Assembly: GCF_029635795.1 (NCBI RefSeq)
Contig: NZ_CP114280.1
Location: 2,914,001-2,978,000 of the forward strand
Direction: 5' to 3'
DNA length: 64,000 nt
DNA from: Dickeya lacustris
GTDB lineage: Bacteria; Pseudomonadota; Gammaproteobacteria; Enterobacterales; Enterobacteriaceae
The stretch's first letter is position 1, and each line of letters opens with the position of its first letter. The notes beneath the pieces were generated by a model that was given only the letters and a program-made list of their open reading frames with translations, ran no database searches and was not told the origin of the DNA. This document shows, one piece after another, positions 51,263-61,108 of this stretch. A program made the position numbers and the translations under genes.

Positions 51263-52029
51263 AGAATCACGTTAACGCCTTTGTCGCGCAACTGGGCCAC
51301 CACGTGTGCATCGGCATCGTTACCGGTGATGAGAATATCTATCCTGTCGGATGCGCAAAACAGCATTCCGGCGCGTTGCCCCACTTTGGTACTGTCCGCC
51401 AGCACCACCAGCCGCCCAATGTGATTGAGCATCTTTTGCTCGGCCATCGCCGTGAGCATGTCCATTTTGTAGAGGCCATCGGCGGTAATGCCTTTACCGC
51501 TGGTGAACATCCAGTGCCCGGCGTACAGCGAGGAGATTTCATCCTGCGGTGCCAGCGTGATGGACTGCGACTTGTTGTACTGCCCGCCGATAATCACCAC
51601 GCCGTCATGATCATGCTCAATCAGGTAGTTCGCCAGCGGGAAATAGTTGGTGATGACCTGCACATCTTGCCCGCAAATCTCCTGCCCTAACACAAATGCG
51701 GTGGAGCCGCAGTTGATGACAGCGCTTTCGCCGGGTTTAATCAGCGCCGCCGCCGCCTGGGCGATGCGCATTTTTTCCCCGTGATTGGCAAACTCACCGT
51801 GAGTCACGCTCTCATGGCTGTTGAGCGGCGACCATTGGCTTTTGGCTTGCGCCAGCGCCTCCGCCCCGTTGCGGACTTTACGCAACTTACCGGAATCATT
51901 GAGTTTATTGATATCCCGGCGGGCGGTGGCAGGCGAAATATCAAAGGCCTGCATGATGCCCGTCACCGACAGGTGACGTCGTTGATTGAGCAGTTCCAGA
52001 ATGGCGCTGTGGCGTTGAGCTTCTGTCAT
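51256..52029 (-). CDS. ulaR: UlaR, DeoR-family repressor of L-ascorbate genes
   Basis: 257 residues (E. coli 251). DeoR HTH at 1-55 ([37 protein letters not shown]) and sugar-phosphate-binding domain with [52 protein letters not shown] and EQKMLNHIG, all as in UlaR. Ligand in E. coli is L-ascorbate-6-P. Start at MTEAQRH (52029); a longer frame to 52113 is not supported. Downstream of ulaE on the same strand. Confidence 0.93.
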   Translation of the reverse strand: MTEAQRHSAILELLNQRRHLSVTGIMQAFDISPATARRDINKLNDSGKLRKVRNGAEALAQAKSQWSPLNSHESVTHGEFANHGEKMRIAQAAAALIKPGESAVINCGSTAFVLGQEICGQDVQVITNYFPLANYLIEHDHDGVVIIGGQYNKSQSITLAPQDEISSLYAGHWMFTSGKGITADGLYKMDMLTAMAEQKMLNHIGRLVVLADSTKVGQRAGMLFCASDRIDILITGNDADAHVVAQLRDKGVNVILV

Positions 52030-52147
52030 ATCGTGCCTGATGGTGATTGAATCTGATTTTTTTATGATTATATCCCGCATGCGTATGAATGACAGCGATT
52101 CTTTTAATGGCATATTTTTTGATGATATATCTTTTGATAACGCGGCA

Positions 52148-53021
52148 TCAGGCCAGCGCCAGCCCGACCTGACGGCCTATATCGGCCAGGCGCGAGCGGG
52201 CCAGCGTCAGGTTTTGCGCCCACTGCGCATCATTGGCCCACATCTCCAGCACCAGCGGGCCGTTGTAGCCGATATCTGCCAGCGTCTGGAAGATGGCGCG
52301 GAAATCGACTTCGCCTTCGCCAATCACCAGATCGCGGAATTGGCCCTGACTGCTGGCCGAGACTTTGCGCGTGTCTTTTAGGTGAATCTGCACAATATGA
52401 TCGCAACTGAGTTTGAGCTCGGTGCAGGTGTCGTAGTTCCAGCCGGTGATATTGCCCACGTCCGGGTAGGCCATAAAGTAAGGCGAGGGAATGGCTTTTT
52501 TCAGTACCTCAAATTTACTCAGTGAGTTGAGGTAGGGCGTATCCATGATTTCGACGCCCAGCATGATGCCTGCGCGCTCTGCCATGCGGGTAGCGGCTTT
52601 CATGCCGTCGATAAAATGCAGATGCGTTTCGCTGGAGGGCGTTTCGTAATAGACATCATAACCGGCGAGCTGAATGCAGCGGATACCCAGTTTGTAAGCC
52701 AGATTGATAGCCTGTGCCATGATGTCGTGCGCCTGCTGGCGTATCGCCGGGTCGTGTGAGCCAAACGGAAAGCGGCGGTGGGCGCTCAGGCACAGGGATT
52801 GCAACGGGAAGTTGTGTTGTTCGCACAAATGGCGCAGTTGATAGATTTCCGCATCGCTCCAGGCCAGACGCTGCAATTTTTCATCGGACTCATCCTACTG
52901 ACATTTCAATAAAATCAAAGCCTAGCTCTTTGGCGGCCAGAATTTTTTCTTCCCACGTCAGCGTGGCGGGCAGCGCCTTCTCATACAGCCCAAGGCGAAA
53001 GGGTTTGTCAAAGTTGTGCAT
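52148..53021 (-). pseudogene. ulaE: L-xylulose-5-phosphate 3-epimerase UlaE, +1 frameshift near codon 43
   Basis: Starts at ATG 53021 with AGGAGG just upstream and reads [39 protein letters not shown], then hits TGA at 52890. The frame one base away carries straight on as [16 protein letters not shown] and the whole remainder (SLCLSAHRRFPFGS, IQLAGYDVYY, GVEIMDTPYLNSLSK, HLKDTRKV, GEGEVDFRAIF, LVLEMW). E. coli UlaE has EMSVDETDERL at this point, so one extra base near 52890-52898 explains it. Total 874 nt is 3n+1. Decay or sequencing indel cannot be separated here. Confidence 0.85.
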
Positions 53022-53034
53022 GGTGCCTCCTGAG

Positions 53035-53859
53035 TCAGACGGGAAAGTGATGTTGCAGAATATCGAGAATGCCGCGCCCATCGTTGCTGTGCTCTGTCAC
53101 GCAATCGGCCTGACGGCGGATGACCTCTTCCGCGTTAGCCATGGCGACGCCGAGACCGGCAAGGCGCAGCATGGACAGGTCATTATGGTTATCGCCGATG
53201 GCGATGAGTTGTGCCGGGTCGATGTGCTGCTGTTGGAGATAGTCGTTCAGGCGCGCGCCCTTGTTGTTGCCGTGGCGGGCAAAATCAATGCGGTTCGACC
53301 AGGATTGTTCGCCGCTAAACTGCGCCTTCACCCACGGCAATTCAGCAAAGGCGCGGACTTCGGCCACCTCGCCTTCCACTACAAATTTCCAGACATGGCG
53401 GCTTTCGGCCAACGCCGCATCCAGACTCTCGACTTTCATGATGTGCGGGCGGATGGCGTCGGGAAAACGCGCGGCCCAGTCGCAGAGCGCCTCCATATAC
53501 CGGATTGGCGAGTGGGCGGCGTACACCATCCGGTCAGTCAGGTACATCACCAGATTGAGCCGGTGCTCACGCGCCAGCGCCATGAAGCGTTTTGCATCAT
53601 CATGGGGGATGGCGTTTTCCGCCAGAATGCGTTGCGCGCGGTAGTCGTATACATAGGTGCCGTTACAACAGATTATCGGCGTAGTCAGGCCAAGCTCATG
53701 ATGATAGGGGTGGGCAGCGGTGTGGTGCCTGCCGGTGACGAGGATCACACAGGCCTGCTCTTTAATGCGCTCAATGGCTGCTTTAACGCTCGGGTTAATG
53801 GTGTGCTGGCTGGTGAGGGTAGTGCCATCGAGATCCAGCGCCAGTGCCTGATAACGCAT
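53035..53859 (-). CDS. HAD-IIB phosphatase, YbhA (pyridoxal phosphatase)-like
   Basis: 274 residues. HAD motif [17 protein letters not shown], motif [30 protein letters not shown] in the C2B cap, Lys in [12 protein letters not shown], motif [19 protein letters not shown]. Closest by eye to E. coli YbhA (VTGRHH..HP, CCNGTYLYDY). AGAGG precedes ATG. It sits in the ulaG-ulaE transcription unit, 13 bp before ulaE, so it may act on a ula pathway sugar phosphate; that link is inferred from position. Confidence 0.82.
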   Translation of the reverse strand: MRYQALALDLDGTTLTSQHTINPSVKAAIERIKEQACVILVTGRHHTAAHPYHHELGLTTPIICCNGTYVYDYRAQRILAENAIPHDDAKRFMALAREHRLNLVMYLTDRMVYAAHSPIRYMEALCDWAARFPDAIRPHIMKVESLDAALAESRHVWKFVVEGEVAEVRAFAELPWVKAQFSGEQSWSNRIDFARHGNNKGARLNDYLQQQHIDPAQLIAIGDNHNDLSMLRLAGLGVAMANAEEVIRRQADCVTEHSNDGRGILDILQHHFPV

Positions 53860-53880
53860 GATGAGCCTCTTTTTGTGACC

Positions 53881-53955
53881 GATTTTGCTGTGGCCGACGT
53901 TGTTGTTACCGATGTTGCTGTAACCGATATTGCTGTAACCGATGTCGTTCGCCTG
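53881..53955. repeat. Five 15-bp tandem units between ulaG and the HAD gene
   Basis: GATTTTGCTGTGGCC, GACGTTGTTGTTACC, GATGTTGCTGTAACC, GATATTGCTGTAACC, and a degraded GATGTCGTTCGCCTG. Frames crossing it read Ser-Val-Thr repeats and are artefacts. Confidence 0.9.
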
Positions 53956-54009
53956 GTGCGGCGGCTGGCTGCCCGTGCCGGGCAGCCGTAACGTCGAATA
54001 ACCGTGGCT

Positions 54010-55077
54010 TTACAGGAACGATTTGTAGGGCAGTTCGGGCTCATCGATGAAGATATCGTCGAAGCCACGCGGGTGCTGGTAGTGCAGTGTGTTTTTATCG
54101 GTCGGGAAGGTGTATTTACCGCCGACCTGCCAGAAGAACGGGCGGAACTGGTAGCCGAGGCGATCCTTTTTCATGTTCCACAGCACTTCGATTTCACGCG
54201 GGTCGCTCTGGAAGTTAGCCCAAATATCATGATGGAACGGGATAACCACCTGAGTATTGAGTGACTCACCGGCGCGCAAAATGTCAGACGCGGTCATTTT
54301 GTCAGTGACACCGCGTGGGTTCTCGCCATAAGAGAGCAGCGCGACATCAATCTGGTAGTCGTTGCCGTGTTTGGCGTAGTAGTTGGAATAGTGCGAATCA
54401 CCGGAGTGGTAGAGATTGCCGCCGGAGGTTTTCACCAGATAGTTGACCGCACGGTCGTCCATGCCATCGAGGATACTTTTGTCGGTGGAGGAGACGCCAG
54501 CAGGCAGCGTGACCAGCGCGGTGCGATCGAACGCATCCAGTACCTGAATGACGATATCGCCAACCGGGATCTCATCGCCGACACGGGCGATAACGCAGCG
54601 CTCGGCGGGCACTCCCCAGCGTTGCCAGAGCTCGACACAGGCTTTCGGGCCGATAAATTTTACGTGTGAGCCGCAGTTCTTCAGCACGGCAGCCGCCACG
54701 TTCACATCAATGTGATCGGCATGGTCGTGGGTCGCCAGCACGGCGTCTATCTGTTTGATACCGAACGGGTCGAGCACAAACGGCGAGGTTCTCAGGTTGG
54801 GTTGTAGCTTGCGCACCCCGCCCATACGCATCATCTGGTGTTGTTTATTCATGTACGGGTTGGCGTGGGTTTTTTTGCCGGTGCCACACCAGAAATCGAT
54901 GGAGATATTGGTATTGCCTGCCGACTTCAGCCAAATGCCGGTGCAACCCAGCCACCACATGGCGAAGGTCTCTGCCTTGACCTCTTCCTGTTCAATCTCT
55001 TCGTTTAACCAGGTGCCCCATTCCGGGAACGTGCTCAGGATCCAGGACTCACGGGTGATTTCATCAATCTTGCTCAT
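54010..55077 (-). CDS. ulaG: L-ascorbate-6-phosphate lactonase UlaG
   Basis: 355 residues (E. coli 354). Metallo-beta-lactamase fold: [14 protein letters not shown], metal-binding [64 protein letters not shown]. Opens the lactone of ascorbate-6-P after PTS uptake. Start at [12 protein letters not shown] (55077); the frame to 55179 is an extension. First gene of the minus-strand ula unit. Confidence 0.96.
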   Translation of the reverse strand: MSKIDEITRESWILSTFPEWGTWLNEEIEQEEVKAETFAMWWLGCTGIWLKSAGNTNISIDFWCGTGKKTHANPYMNKQHQMMRMGGVRKLQPNLRTSPFVLDPFGIKQIDAVLATHDHADHIDVNVAAAVLKNCGSHVKFIGPKACVELWQRWGVPAERCVIARVGDEIPVGDIVIQVLDAFDRTALVTLPAGVSSTDKSILDGMDDRAVNYLVKTSGGNLYHSGDSHYSNYYAKHGNDYQIDVALLSYGENPRGVTDKMTASDILRAGESLNTQVVIPFHHDIWANFQSDPREIEVLWNMKKDRLGYQFRPFFWQVGGKYTFPTDKNTLHYQHPRGFDDIFIDEPELPYKSFL

Positions 55078-55661
55078 CGGACATACCTTTCTGGTTTGGA
55101 TGGCGCACTGCGATGGGGAAACCCGGTAGACATATCTGGGAACCCGGCAGCGGATCATCGGACATGACAGGGCGCACATTGCGGCACGCCTATGATTGCT
55201 TTTGATTTTTAATGACTATATCAGCGTCATTTTTGATTATCAATGATTGCAATGATTGTTTTGTGATGCAGGCGATGATTTGCTGTTGGCTCTATCGGGA
55301 GTGATTTTTTATCTTTATGTTTTTATTAATTTTAATGATTTTTTGTGTCTTCGTGGCTGGATCGTTTGCATTAAATGCCAGAGAAAATCATTCTCAATCG
55401 AGAACGATTGTCGATCATTTTGGGGTTTTTAAGAGATTTTATGCCTCACGACATTCATCACAAAAAATCATTTTTTGATGAAATATGATTATGTCGTGAG
55501 TTTATTAAGGTAATGGCCAATGCTGTCCAACGCCAACCACATGAATGCAAGCAAGAATGAATGCAAGAAAACCCATATTTATACGGGTGGTGATGCACTC
55601 CGCCACTCCAATAGCAATCCAATAGCAGTGTAATTGTCCTTATGTTGGACGGAGCAACGTT
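55078..55661. other. 584-bp divergent ulaG-ulaA control region
   Basis: No ORF. Rich in TGATT/AATCA motifs (for example around 55192-55260) that may be UlaR sites, a Fur-like AGAAAATCATTCTCA at 55382-55396, CAATCG-AGAA-CGATTG at 55395-55410, and the nested dyad at 55445-55500. Confidence 0.5.
55445..55500. promoter_or_regulatory. Nested inverted repeat upstream of ulaA
   Basis: Outer arms CTCACGACA (55445-55453) / TGTCGTGAG (55492-55500), middle arms TTCATCA / TGATGAA, and inner AAAAAA-TCA-TTTTTT. All perfect. Could be a compound operator or a leader hairpin of ulaA. Confidence 0.6.
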
Positions 55662-57435
55662 ATGGAAACCCTCTACAGCATTTTTTATATTTTCTACAAC
55701 CAGGTGATGACCAAAGCCCCGCTGCTATTGGGGTTGGTGACATGTATTGGTTATCTGCTACTCAGGCGTGATGGCACCACCGTCATTAAAGGCACGGTCA
55801 AGACGATTGTGGGTTTTATGCTGGTACAGGTGGGCTCAACCACGCTGGTCGCGGGTTTTAAACCCGTTATCGATAAAATTTCAGAATATCATCATCTTTA
55901 CTGGCTCGGTCATCGACCCTTACACCACCATGATGGCGACCATGGAAACCATGGGCAGTCGCTACTCCTGGGTCGGTTACGCGGTTTTGCTGGCGCTGGG
56001 CCTGAACATCCTGCTGGTGGTTTTCCGGCGTCTGACCGGTATTCGTACCATCATGTTGACCGGCCACATCATGTTTCAGCAGGTCGGGCTGGTGGCGGTG
56101 TTTTATGTGGTGATGGGCGCGTCGATGTGGGAAACCATCCTCTATTCTGCGGTTATCATGGCGCTGTACTGGGGGATTTCGTCCAACATTATGTTTAAGC
56201 CGACAGAGGCGGTAACGGGTGGGGCGGGGTTCTCAATTGGCCACCAGCAACAGGTCGCTTCCTGGATTGCAACCAAACTGGCTCCCAAACTGGGCGATAA
56301 AGAAGAGAGTGTCGATAAGCTCGACCTGCCCAAGTGGTTACACATTTTTCATGACAGCATCACGGCGACCGCCATCGTGATGACGCTGTTTTTCGGCATC
56401 ATCCTGCTCTCTTTTGGCCTGGATAACCTACAGAAAATGGCCGGTTCGACGCACTGGACTATCTACATTGTGGAAACGGGCCTGCGTTTTGCCGTCGCCA
56501 TTCAGGTGATTGTTGCGGGCGTGCGTATGTTTGTGGCCGAACTTTCCGAAGCGTTTAAAGGCATTTCCGAACGCGTGATCCCCAATGCGGTGCTGGCGAT
56601 TGACTGCGCGGCTATCTACGCCTATTCGCCGAATGCAATGGTGTTCGGTTTTATCTGGGGGACGCTGGGCCAGTTCCTTGCCGTACTTGGCCTGTTACTG
56701 TGCCACTCCTCCATCATGATAATCCCCGGTTTTATTCCGATGTTCTTCTCCAATGCCACCATCGGCGTGTTCGCCAACCACTTTGGCGGCTGGCGCGCGG
56801 TGATGAAAATCTGCTTTGTGATGGGGATTATTGAGGTGCTGGGCTCCGCCTGGGCGATTCACCTGTTTGCCCAGAACGGCGCCAGTTTTAATGGCTGGAT
56901 GGGGATGGCGGACTGGGCGCTGGTGTTCCCGGCCATCATGCAGGGGCTGTCGTTCTCTTCGCTGTTCTTTGTGTTACTGCTGGCCGGTGCGCTGGTCTAC
57001 ATGTACTTCGCATCACGCACGCTGCGCGCAGAGGAAGATTCGGCGCAGCCGGTGGCCAGCGAAGCTACAGCGGGCCACGATAATATGCCCAGCCGCGATG
57101 CGGATACCCAGCCGGTGAGCGCTGCGAATGCGAACGCTCGGGTGGTGCGTATTCTGGCAGTATGCGGTAACGGCCAGGGTTCTTCGATGATGATGAAAAT
57201 GAAGATAGGCAAGTTCCTTGAACAACGGGGAGTGCCGCACATCATGGATTCCTGCGCTGTGGCAGATTACAAGACCAAACTGCCAACCACCGACATTATC
57301 GTTTCCTCGAAGCATCTGGCGGGTGAAATGAGCCCCGGTGACGGCAAGTTTGTACTGGGCGTGCAGAACATGCTCAACCCAAATTCTTTCGGTGATGAGT
57401 TGCTAGGCCTTATCAAGAAAAACTTTGCCGGTTAA
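55662..57435 (+). pseudogene. ulaA: Fused L-ascorbate PTS IIC-IIB permease (UlaA-UlaB) with an apparent +1 frameshift
   Basis: ATG at 55662 (GGAG upstream) reads [49 protein letters not shown], then diverges after KISEY near 55890. The other frame resumes exactly at [20 protein letters not shown] and runs to 57435 with UlaA blocks ([56 protein letters not shown]). Dropping one base gives the same spacing as E. coli UlaA. After the IIC domain an Ala/Ser linker (about 465-490) leads to a IIB domain with the phospho-Cys in [14 protein letters not shown]. coli has UlaB as a separate protein; here it is fused. Total length is 3n+1. Confidence 0.85.
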
Positions 57436-57482
57436 TCACGCGTGCCTTCCTTGCTGCGTCAGGAAGGCCTAAGGAGAAGGAC

Positions 57483-57959
57483 ATGAAATTCAAACAATCG
57501 TTAATCGACAATAACTCCGTATTGCTTAATGCCAGCGCCGCTGACTGGCGTGATGCCATCAAACTGGGTACGGATATGTTGATTGCGTCCGGCGCTGTTG
57601 AGCCGCGTTATCACGAGGCGATTATCAGCAGTATCGAGAAAATGGGCCCGTATATCGTGATTGCGCCGCAATTCGCCATGCCGCACGCCCGGCCGGAAAA
57701 CGGCGTGAATCGCACCGCCTTTGCGCTGGTGACATTGACCACGCCGGTGAAATTTGACGGTGAAGATGAACCGGTGGATGTGCTGGTGACGCTGGCGGGC
57801 AGCACCTCGGATGAACACATGGAAGGGTTGATGGAAGTGACCCAGGTGTTGGAAGACGAGAACAGCGACACCGGGATAAACCTTGATAAATTGCGGGTAT
57901 GCACCAGCCGCGAAGAGGTCTTTAGCGTAATTGATAAGGCGCTGGCACAGCCTGCCTGA
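57483..57959 (+). CDS. ulaC: L-ascorbate PTS IIA component
   Basis: 158 residues. Phospho-acceptor His68 in APQFAMPHARPENGV, the same residue number as E. coli UlaC. Passes phosphate from HPr to the IIB domain. AAGGAGAAGGAC immediately before ATG; 47 bp after the permease gene. Confidence 0.93.
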   Translation: MKFKQSLIDNNSVLLNASAADWRDAIKLGTDMLIASGAVEPRYHEAIISSIEKMGPYIVIAPQFAMPHARPENGVNRTAFALVTLTTPVKFDGEDEPVDVLVTLAGSTSDEHMEGLMEVTQVLEDENSDTGINLDKLRVCTSREEVFSVIDKALAQPA

Positions 57960-58001
57960 GCCGTAATAAGGCGCTCCGTGTCAGGGGCGCAGGAGAGAAT
58001 C

Positions 58002-58697
58002 ATGATGTACCAGCAATTGAAGGCTATCGTACTGCAAGCCAACCTGTTGCTTCCCCGGCACGGCCTGGTGACGTTGACCTGGGGCAATGTTTCGCAGATT
58101 GATCGCTCGCTTGGGGTTATCGCCATCAAACCGTCGGGCGTCTCGTATGAGCAGATGACGCTGGACGATATCGTGGTGGTAGACATGGACGGGCGTGTGG
58201 TGGAAGGGCACCTTAACCCTTCCAGCGATACGGCCACCCATCTGGCGTTGTACCAGGCGTTTAGCGGTATCGGCGGTATTGTGCATACCCATTCACGCCA
58301 CGGCACTATCTGGGCACAGGCGGGGCTGGACATCCCGGCGCTGGGCACCACCCATGCCGACTATTTCTATGGCGATATTCCCTGCACCCGCGCGTTGAGC
58401 GAGCAGGAAATTGCCTGTGAGTATGAGAAAAACACCGGCGCGGTGATTGTCGAAGAGTTTCAGCGCCGGGATCTCGACCCGCTGGCCGTACCGGGTGCGG
58501 TGATAACCGGGCATGCGCCCTTCTGCTGGGGGAAAAACGCGATGGATGCAGTACACAATGCGCTGGTGCTCGAAGAGGTGGCGGCGATGGCGCTGTCTAC
58601 CCGCTTGCTTAATCCGACGATTCATATCGATCAGGCGCTTTCTGATAAACACTATTTCAGAAAACATGGCGCGAATGCTTATTACGGCCAGCGTTAA
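58002..58697 (+). CDS. ulaF: L-ribulose-5-phosphate 4-epimerase UlaF
   Basis: 231 residues (E. coli 228). Class II aldolase/epimerase: [44 protein letters not shown], zinc His pair in [29 protein letters not shown] and GHAPFCWGK. Makes D-xylulose-5-P, the pathway end. Start at ATG 58002 (or the next codon) after GGAGAGAATC; an extension to 57978 would bury the RBS. Confidence 0.94.
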   Translation: MMYQQLKAIVLQANLLLPRHGLVTLTWGNVSQIDRSLGVIAIKPSGVSYEQMTLDDIVVVDMDGRVVEGHLNPSSDTATHLALYQAFSGIGGIVHTHSRHGTIWAQAGLDIPALGTTHADYFYGDIPCTRALSEQEIACEYEKNTGAVIVEEFQRRDLDPLAVPGAVITGHAPFCWGKNAMDAVHNALVLEEVAAMALSTRLLNPTIHIDQALSDKHYFRKHGANAYYGQR

Positions 58698-58810
58698 AGC
58701 TTATTTATTTTTAACCGGTGGTTATTTTTAAACAGTAGTTATTTTTAAACAATATTTATTTCCAGGCTTTATTATTTTTAAGCTTTATTACGTTTAAACC
58801 TTATTGCTTT
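58698..58810. repeat. T-rich 17-18-bp degenerate tandem repeat between ulaF and ulaD
   Basis: Units built on GTTATTTTTAAACAGTA / GTTATTTTTAAACAATA and TTATTATTTTTAAGC. The 251-bp gap has no ORF. Confidence 0.7.
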
Positions 58811-58948
58811 TATTCATCGACGGTCTGCGCCAGCGACCTGAAATAGTGTATTGAGAACCATTGAAATAAATAGTGGCATCAGGCCACGGGCCGCGCTCGC
58901 TCGCAATCCGGTGATTTCACTATTTTCACTCTTGGAGAGGAATCAGTT

Positions 58949-59596
58949 ATGACTAAACCTATGCTGCAAATCGCCCTGGACTCGACTGACCTGGCAACAG
59001 CGATTGAGATTGCTGACCGCGTCAGCGGGTTTGTTGAAGTCATTGAGGTAGGCACCATTCTGGCCTTTGCTGAAGGCATGACGGCGGTGCGCACGCTGCG
59101 TGAGCGCCACCCCAAACACATTATTGTGTGTGATATGAAAACCACCGATGGCGGCGCTATTTTGGCACGCATGGCATTCTCTGCCGGGGCGAACTGGATA
59201 ACCGTTTCAGCGGCGGCGCACGTTGCCACTATTGCGGCCTGCAAAAAAGTGGCCGATGAGTTTGGCGGGGAAATCCAGATTGAACTGTATGGCAACTGGA
59301 ACCTTGATGATGCCCGTCAGTGGGTCGATATGGGCATTACGCAGGCGATTTATCACCGCTCGCGCGATGCCGAGCTCGCCGGGGTCAACTGGACGCATGA
59401 CGATCTTGGCCGGATGCGCGCGCTGTCTGAGTTGGGGCTGGAGCTGTCAATTACCGGCGGTATTGTGCCGCAGGATATTCATCTGTTTGAGGGGATTAGC
59501 GCCAAGACCTTTATTGCTGGCCGTGCGCTGGCGTCTGAGAGCGGTAAAGCGACGGCTGAGGCTCTGCGCACCGAGATCAATAAATACTGGTCGTAA
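58949..59596 (+). CDS. ulaD: 3-Keto-L-gulonate-6-phosphate decarboxylase UlaD
   Basis: 215 residues (E. coli 216). OMPDC-superfamily barrel: MLQIALDSTDLATAIEIAD, EVIEVGTILAFAEG, catalytic D-x-K-x2-D in VCDMKTTDGGAI, IELYGNWNLDDARQW, YHRSRDAELAGVNW, SITGGIVPQDI, FIAGRALAS. Converts the UlaG product to L-xylulose-5-P. GAGAGGAATC precedes ATG. Confidence 0.94.
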   Translation: MTKPMLQIALDSTDLATAIEIADRVSGFVEVIEVGTILAFAEGMTAVRTLRERHPKHIIVCDMKTTDGGAILARMAFSAGANWITVSAAAHVATIAACKKVADEFGGEIQIELYGNWNLDDARQWVDMGITQAIYHRSRDAELAGVNWTHDDLGRMRALSELGLELSITGGIVPQDIHLFEGISAKTFIAGRALASESGKATAEALRTEINKYWS

Positions 59597-59634
59597 CGCG
59601 TCGCCCGCGACACTCACCGATACGCAAAATAAGC

Positions 59635-59655
59635 AGGGCGGCCATTGGCCGCCCT
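59635..59655 (+). terminator. Hairpin after ulaD
   Basis: AGGGCGGCC / GGCCGCCCT with ATT loop, 39 bases past the ulaD stop. The following plus-strand sequence is not T-rich, so termination strength is unclear. Confidence 0.6.
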
Positions 59656-59664
59656 TGCTGATAT

Positions 59665-59693
59665 TAAAAAACCCGTTCAGATGGAAAACGGGC
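59665..59693 (-). terminator. Rho-independent terminator of crp
   Basis: CCCGTT / AACGGG arms; on the minus strand followed by TTTTTTAAT. Just past the crp stop. Confidence 0.8.
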
Positions 59694-59703
59694 TGACGCC
59701 CGA

Positions 59704-60336
59704 TCAGCGCGTGCCGTAAACCACGATGGTTTTACCGTGAGCGGAGATAAGATTCTGGTCTTCCAGCATTTTCAGGATACGACCGACAGTTTCACGGGAA
59801 CAGCCGACTATCTGGCCTATCTCCTGACGGGTAATCTTGATCTGCATACCATCCGGGTGGGTCATGGCATCCGGTTGTTTGGCCAGATTCAGTAAGGTCT
59901 GTGCGATACGCCCTGTGACATCCAAAAATGCCAGATTGCCGACTTTCTGCGAGGTGACTTGCAGGCGACGGGCCATCTGCGAGGAGAGGCGCATCAGAAT
60001 ATCCGGGTTAACCTGGATAAGCTGGCGGAATTTTTTGTAGGAAATTTCAGCGACTTCACAGGCAGTTTTTGCCCGAACCCATGCACTGCGCTCCTGCCCA
60101 TCTTCAAACAAGCCAAGCTCGCCGATAAAATCGCCCTGATTCAGATAAGACAGAATCATTTCCTTGCCTTCTTCATCCTTAATCAGCACGGCAACCGAGC
60201 CTTTTACGATGTAGTAAAGCGTCTCTGCTTTTTCACCCTGATGGATCAGAGTGCTCTTCGATGGGTACTTGTGAATGTGACAATGAGAAAGGAACCATTC
60301 GAGAGTCGGGTCTGTTTGCGGTTTGCCGAGAACCAT
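59704..60336 (-). CDS. crp: cAMP receptor protein CRP
   Basis: 210 residues, nearly identical to E. coli CRP. cAMP pocket [20 protein letters not shown], dimer helix, and [23 protein letters not shown]. Global catabolite regulator; in Dickeya it is a main activator of pel genes. AGAGGATAAC precedes ATG as in E. coli. Confidence 0.98.
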   Translation of the reverse strand: MVLGKPQTDPTLEWFLSHCHIHKYPSKSTLIHQGEKAETLYYIVKGSVAVLIKDEEGKEMILSYLNQGDFIGELGLFEDGQERSAWVRAKTACEVAEISYKKFRQLIQVNPDILMRLSSQMARRLQVTSQKVGNLAFLDVTGRIAQTLLNLAKQPDAMTHPDGMQIKITRQEIGQIVGCSRETVGRILKMLEDQNLISAHGKTIVVYGTR

Positions 60337-60661
60337 TCGCTGTTATCCTCTGTTGTAATTCACTGCGCAAATCACAGGGCTCAGAGTTCCCTGTACGGCG
60401 TGATAACATAGTTATAATTCAAATTCCGTCCTGGCGGAATGACGTCAGGGATGATACGGAGACGGTCTATCAATGACGCCGGTAAACCGATGGCAGTCAG
60501 GCAGCAGCCCGACACACACGGGTTTACGTCCTCCGTTTGTAACACAGGTTGAGTGTAGTGTCTCGTGTTGTCTCGCTTCAGCATGATTAAGCTCTGATTA
60601 TCAGGCTTTTTTGTACATGAGCGGTGCAAAATTTCAAAAATAGTTGATTGAGGGCAAAATT
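60337..60661. other. 325-bp divergent crp-yhfA region
   Basis: Contains the crp and yhfA promoters; crp in E. coli is autoregulated here. I see no clean TGTGA-N6-TCACA site and no ORF. Confidence 0.45.
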
Positions 60662-61069
60662 ATGCAGGCTCGGGTGAAGTGGGTTGAGGGATTGACGTTT
60701 TTAGGTGAGTCCGCATCCGGTCATCAGGTGCTGATGGATGGCAATTCAGGCGATAAAGCGCCCAGCCCGATGGAAATGGTGCTGATGGCAGCGGGCAGCT
60801 GTAGCGCCATTGATGTGGTCTCCATACTGCAAAAAGGTCGCCATGACGTAACGGATTGCGAAGTGCGTTTGAGCGCCGAGCGGCGTGAAGAGGCGCCGCG
60901 CCTGTTCACCGCTATCAATCTGCACTTTATCGTCACGGGCAACGCGCTATCGGAAAAAGCCGTTGAGCGCGCGGTGTCGCTGTCAGCGGAAAAATACTGC
61001 TCGGTGGCGCTGATGCTGGAAAAAGCGGTGCAGATAACGCACAGCCATGAAGTGGTAGCGCAGGGTTAA
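60662..61069 (+). CDS. yhfA: OsmC-family protein YhfA
   Basis: 135 residues. OsmC/Ohr fold with DKAPSPMEMVLMAAGSCSAIDV and a second Cys in LSAEKYCSVALML, the two Cys typical of the family; peroxide-related role is inferred from family. Start at MQARVKWVEGLTFLG (60662) with GAGGGC upstream. Divergent from crp, as in E. coli. Confidence 0.93.
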   Translation: MQARVKWVEGLTFLGESASGHQVLMDGNSGDKAPSPMEMVLMAAGSCSAIDVVSILQKGRHDVTDCEVRLSAERREEAPRLFTAINLHFIVTGNALSEKAVERAVSLSAEKYCSVALMLEKAVQITHSHEVVAQG

Positions 61070-61108
61070 CGCACCGGCTCGCGGCGGCTTCATCGCCGTC
61101 GCACCGTG

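Noticed and set aside
53881..53955. Possible CRISPR array
   Set aside because: Units are contiguous 15-mers with no spacers, and no cas genes are present.
53745..54068. Ser-Val-Thr repeat protein on the minus strand
   Set aside because: Product of the 15-bp tandem repeat read across the ulaG 3' end and HAD gene.
55382..55396. Fur box upstream of ulaA as a stand-alone call
   Set aside because: Three mismatches to the 7-1-7 core and no iron-related gene; kept only as part of the dyad observation.
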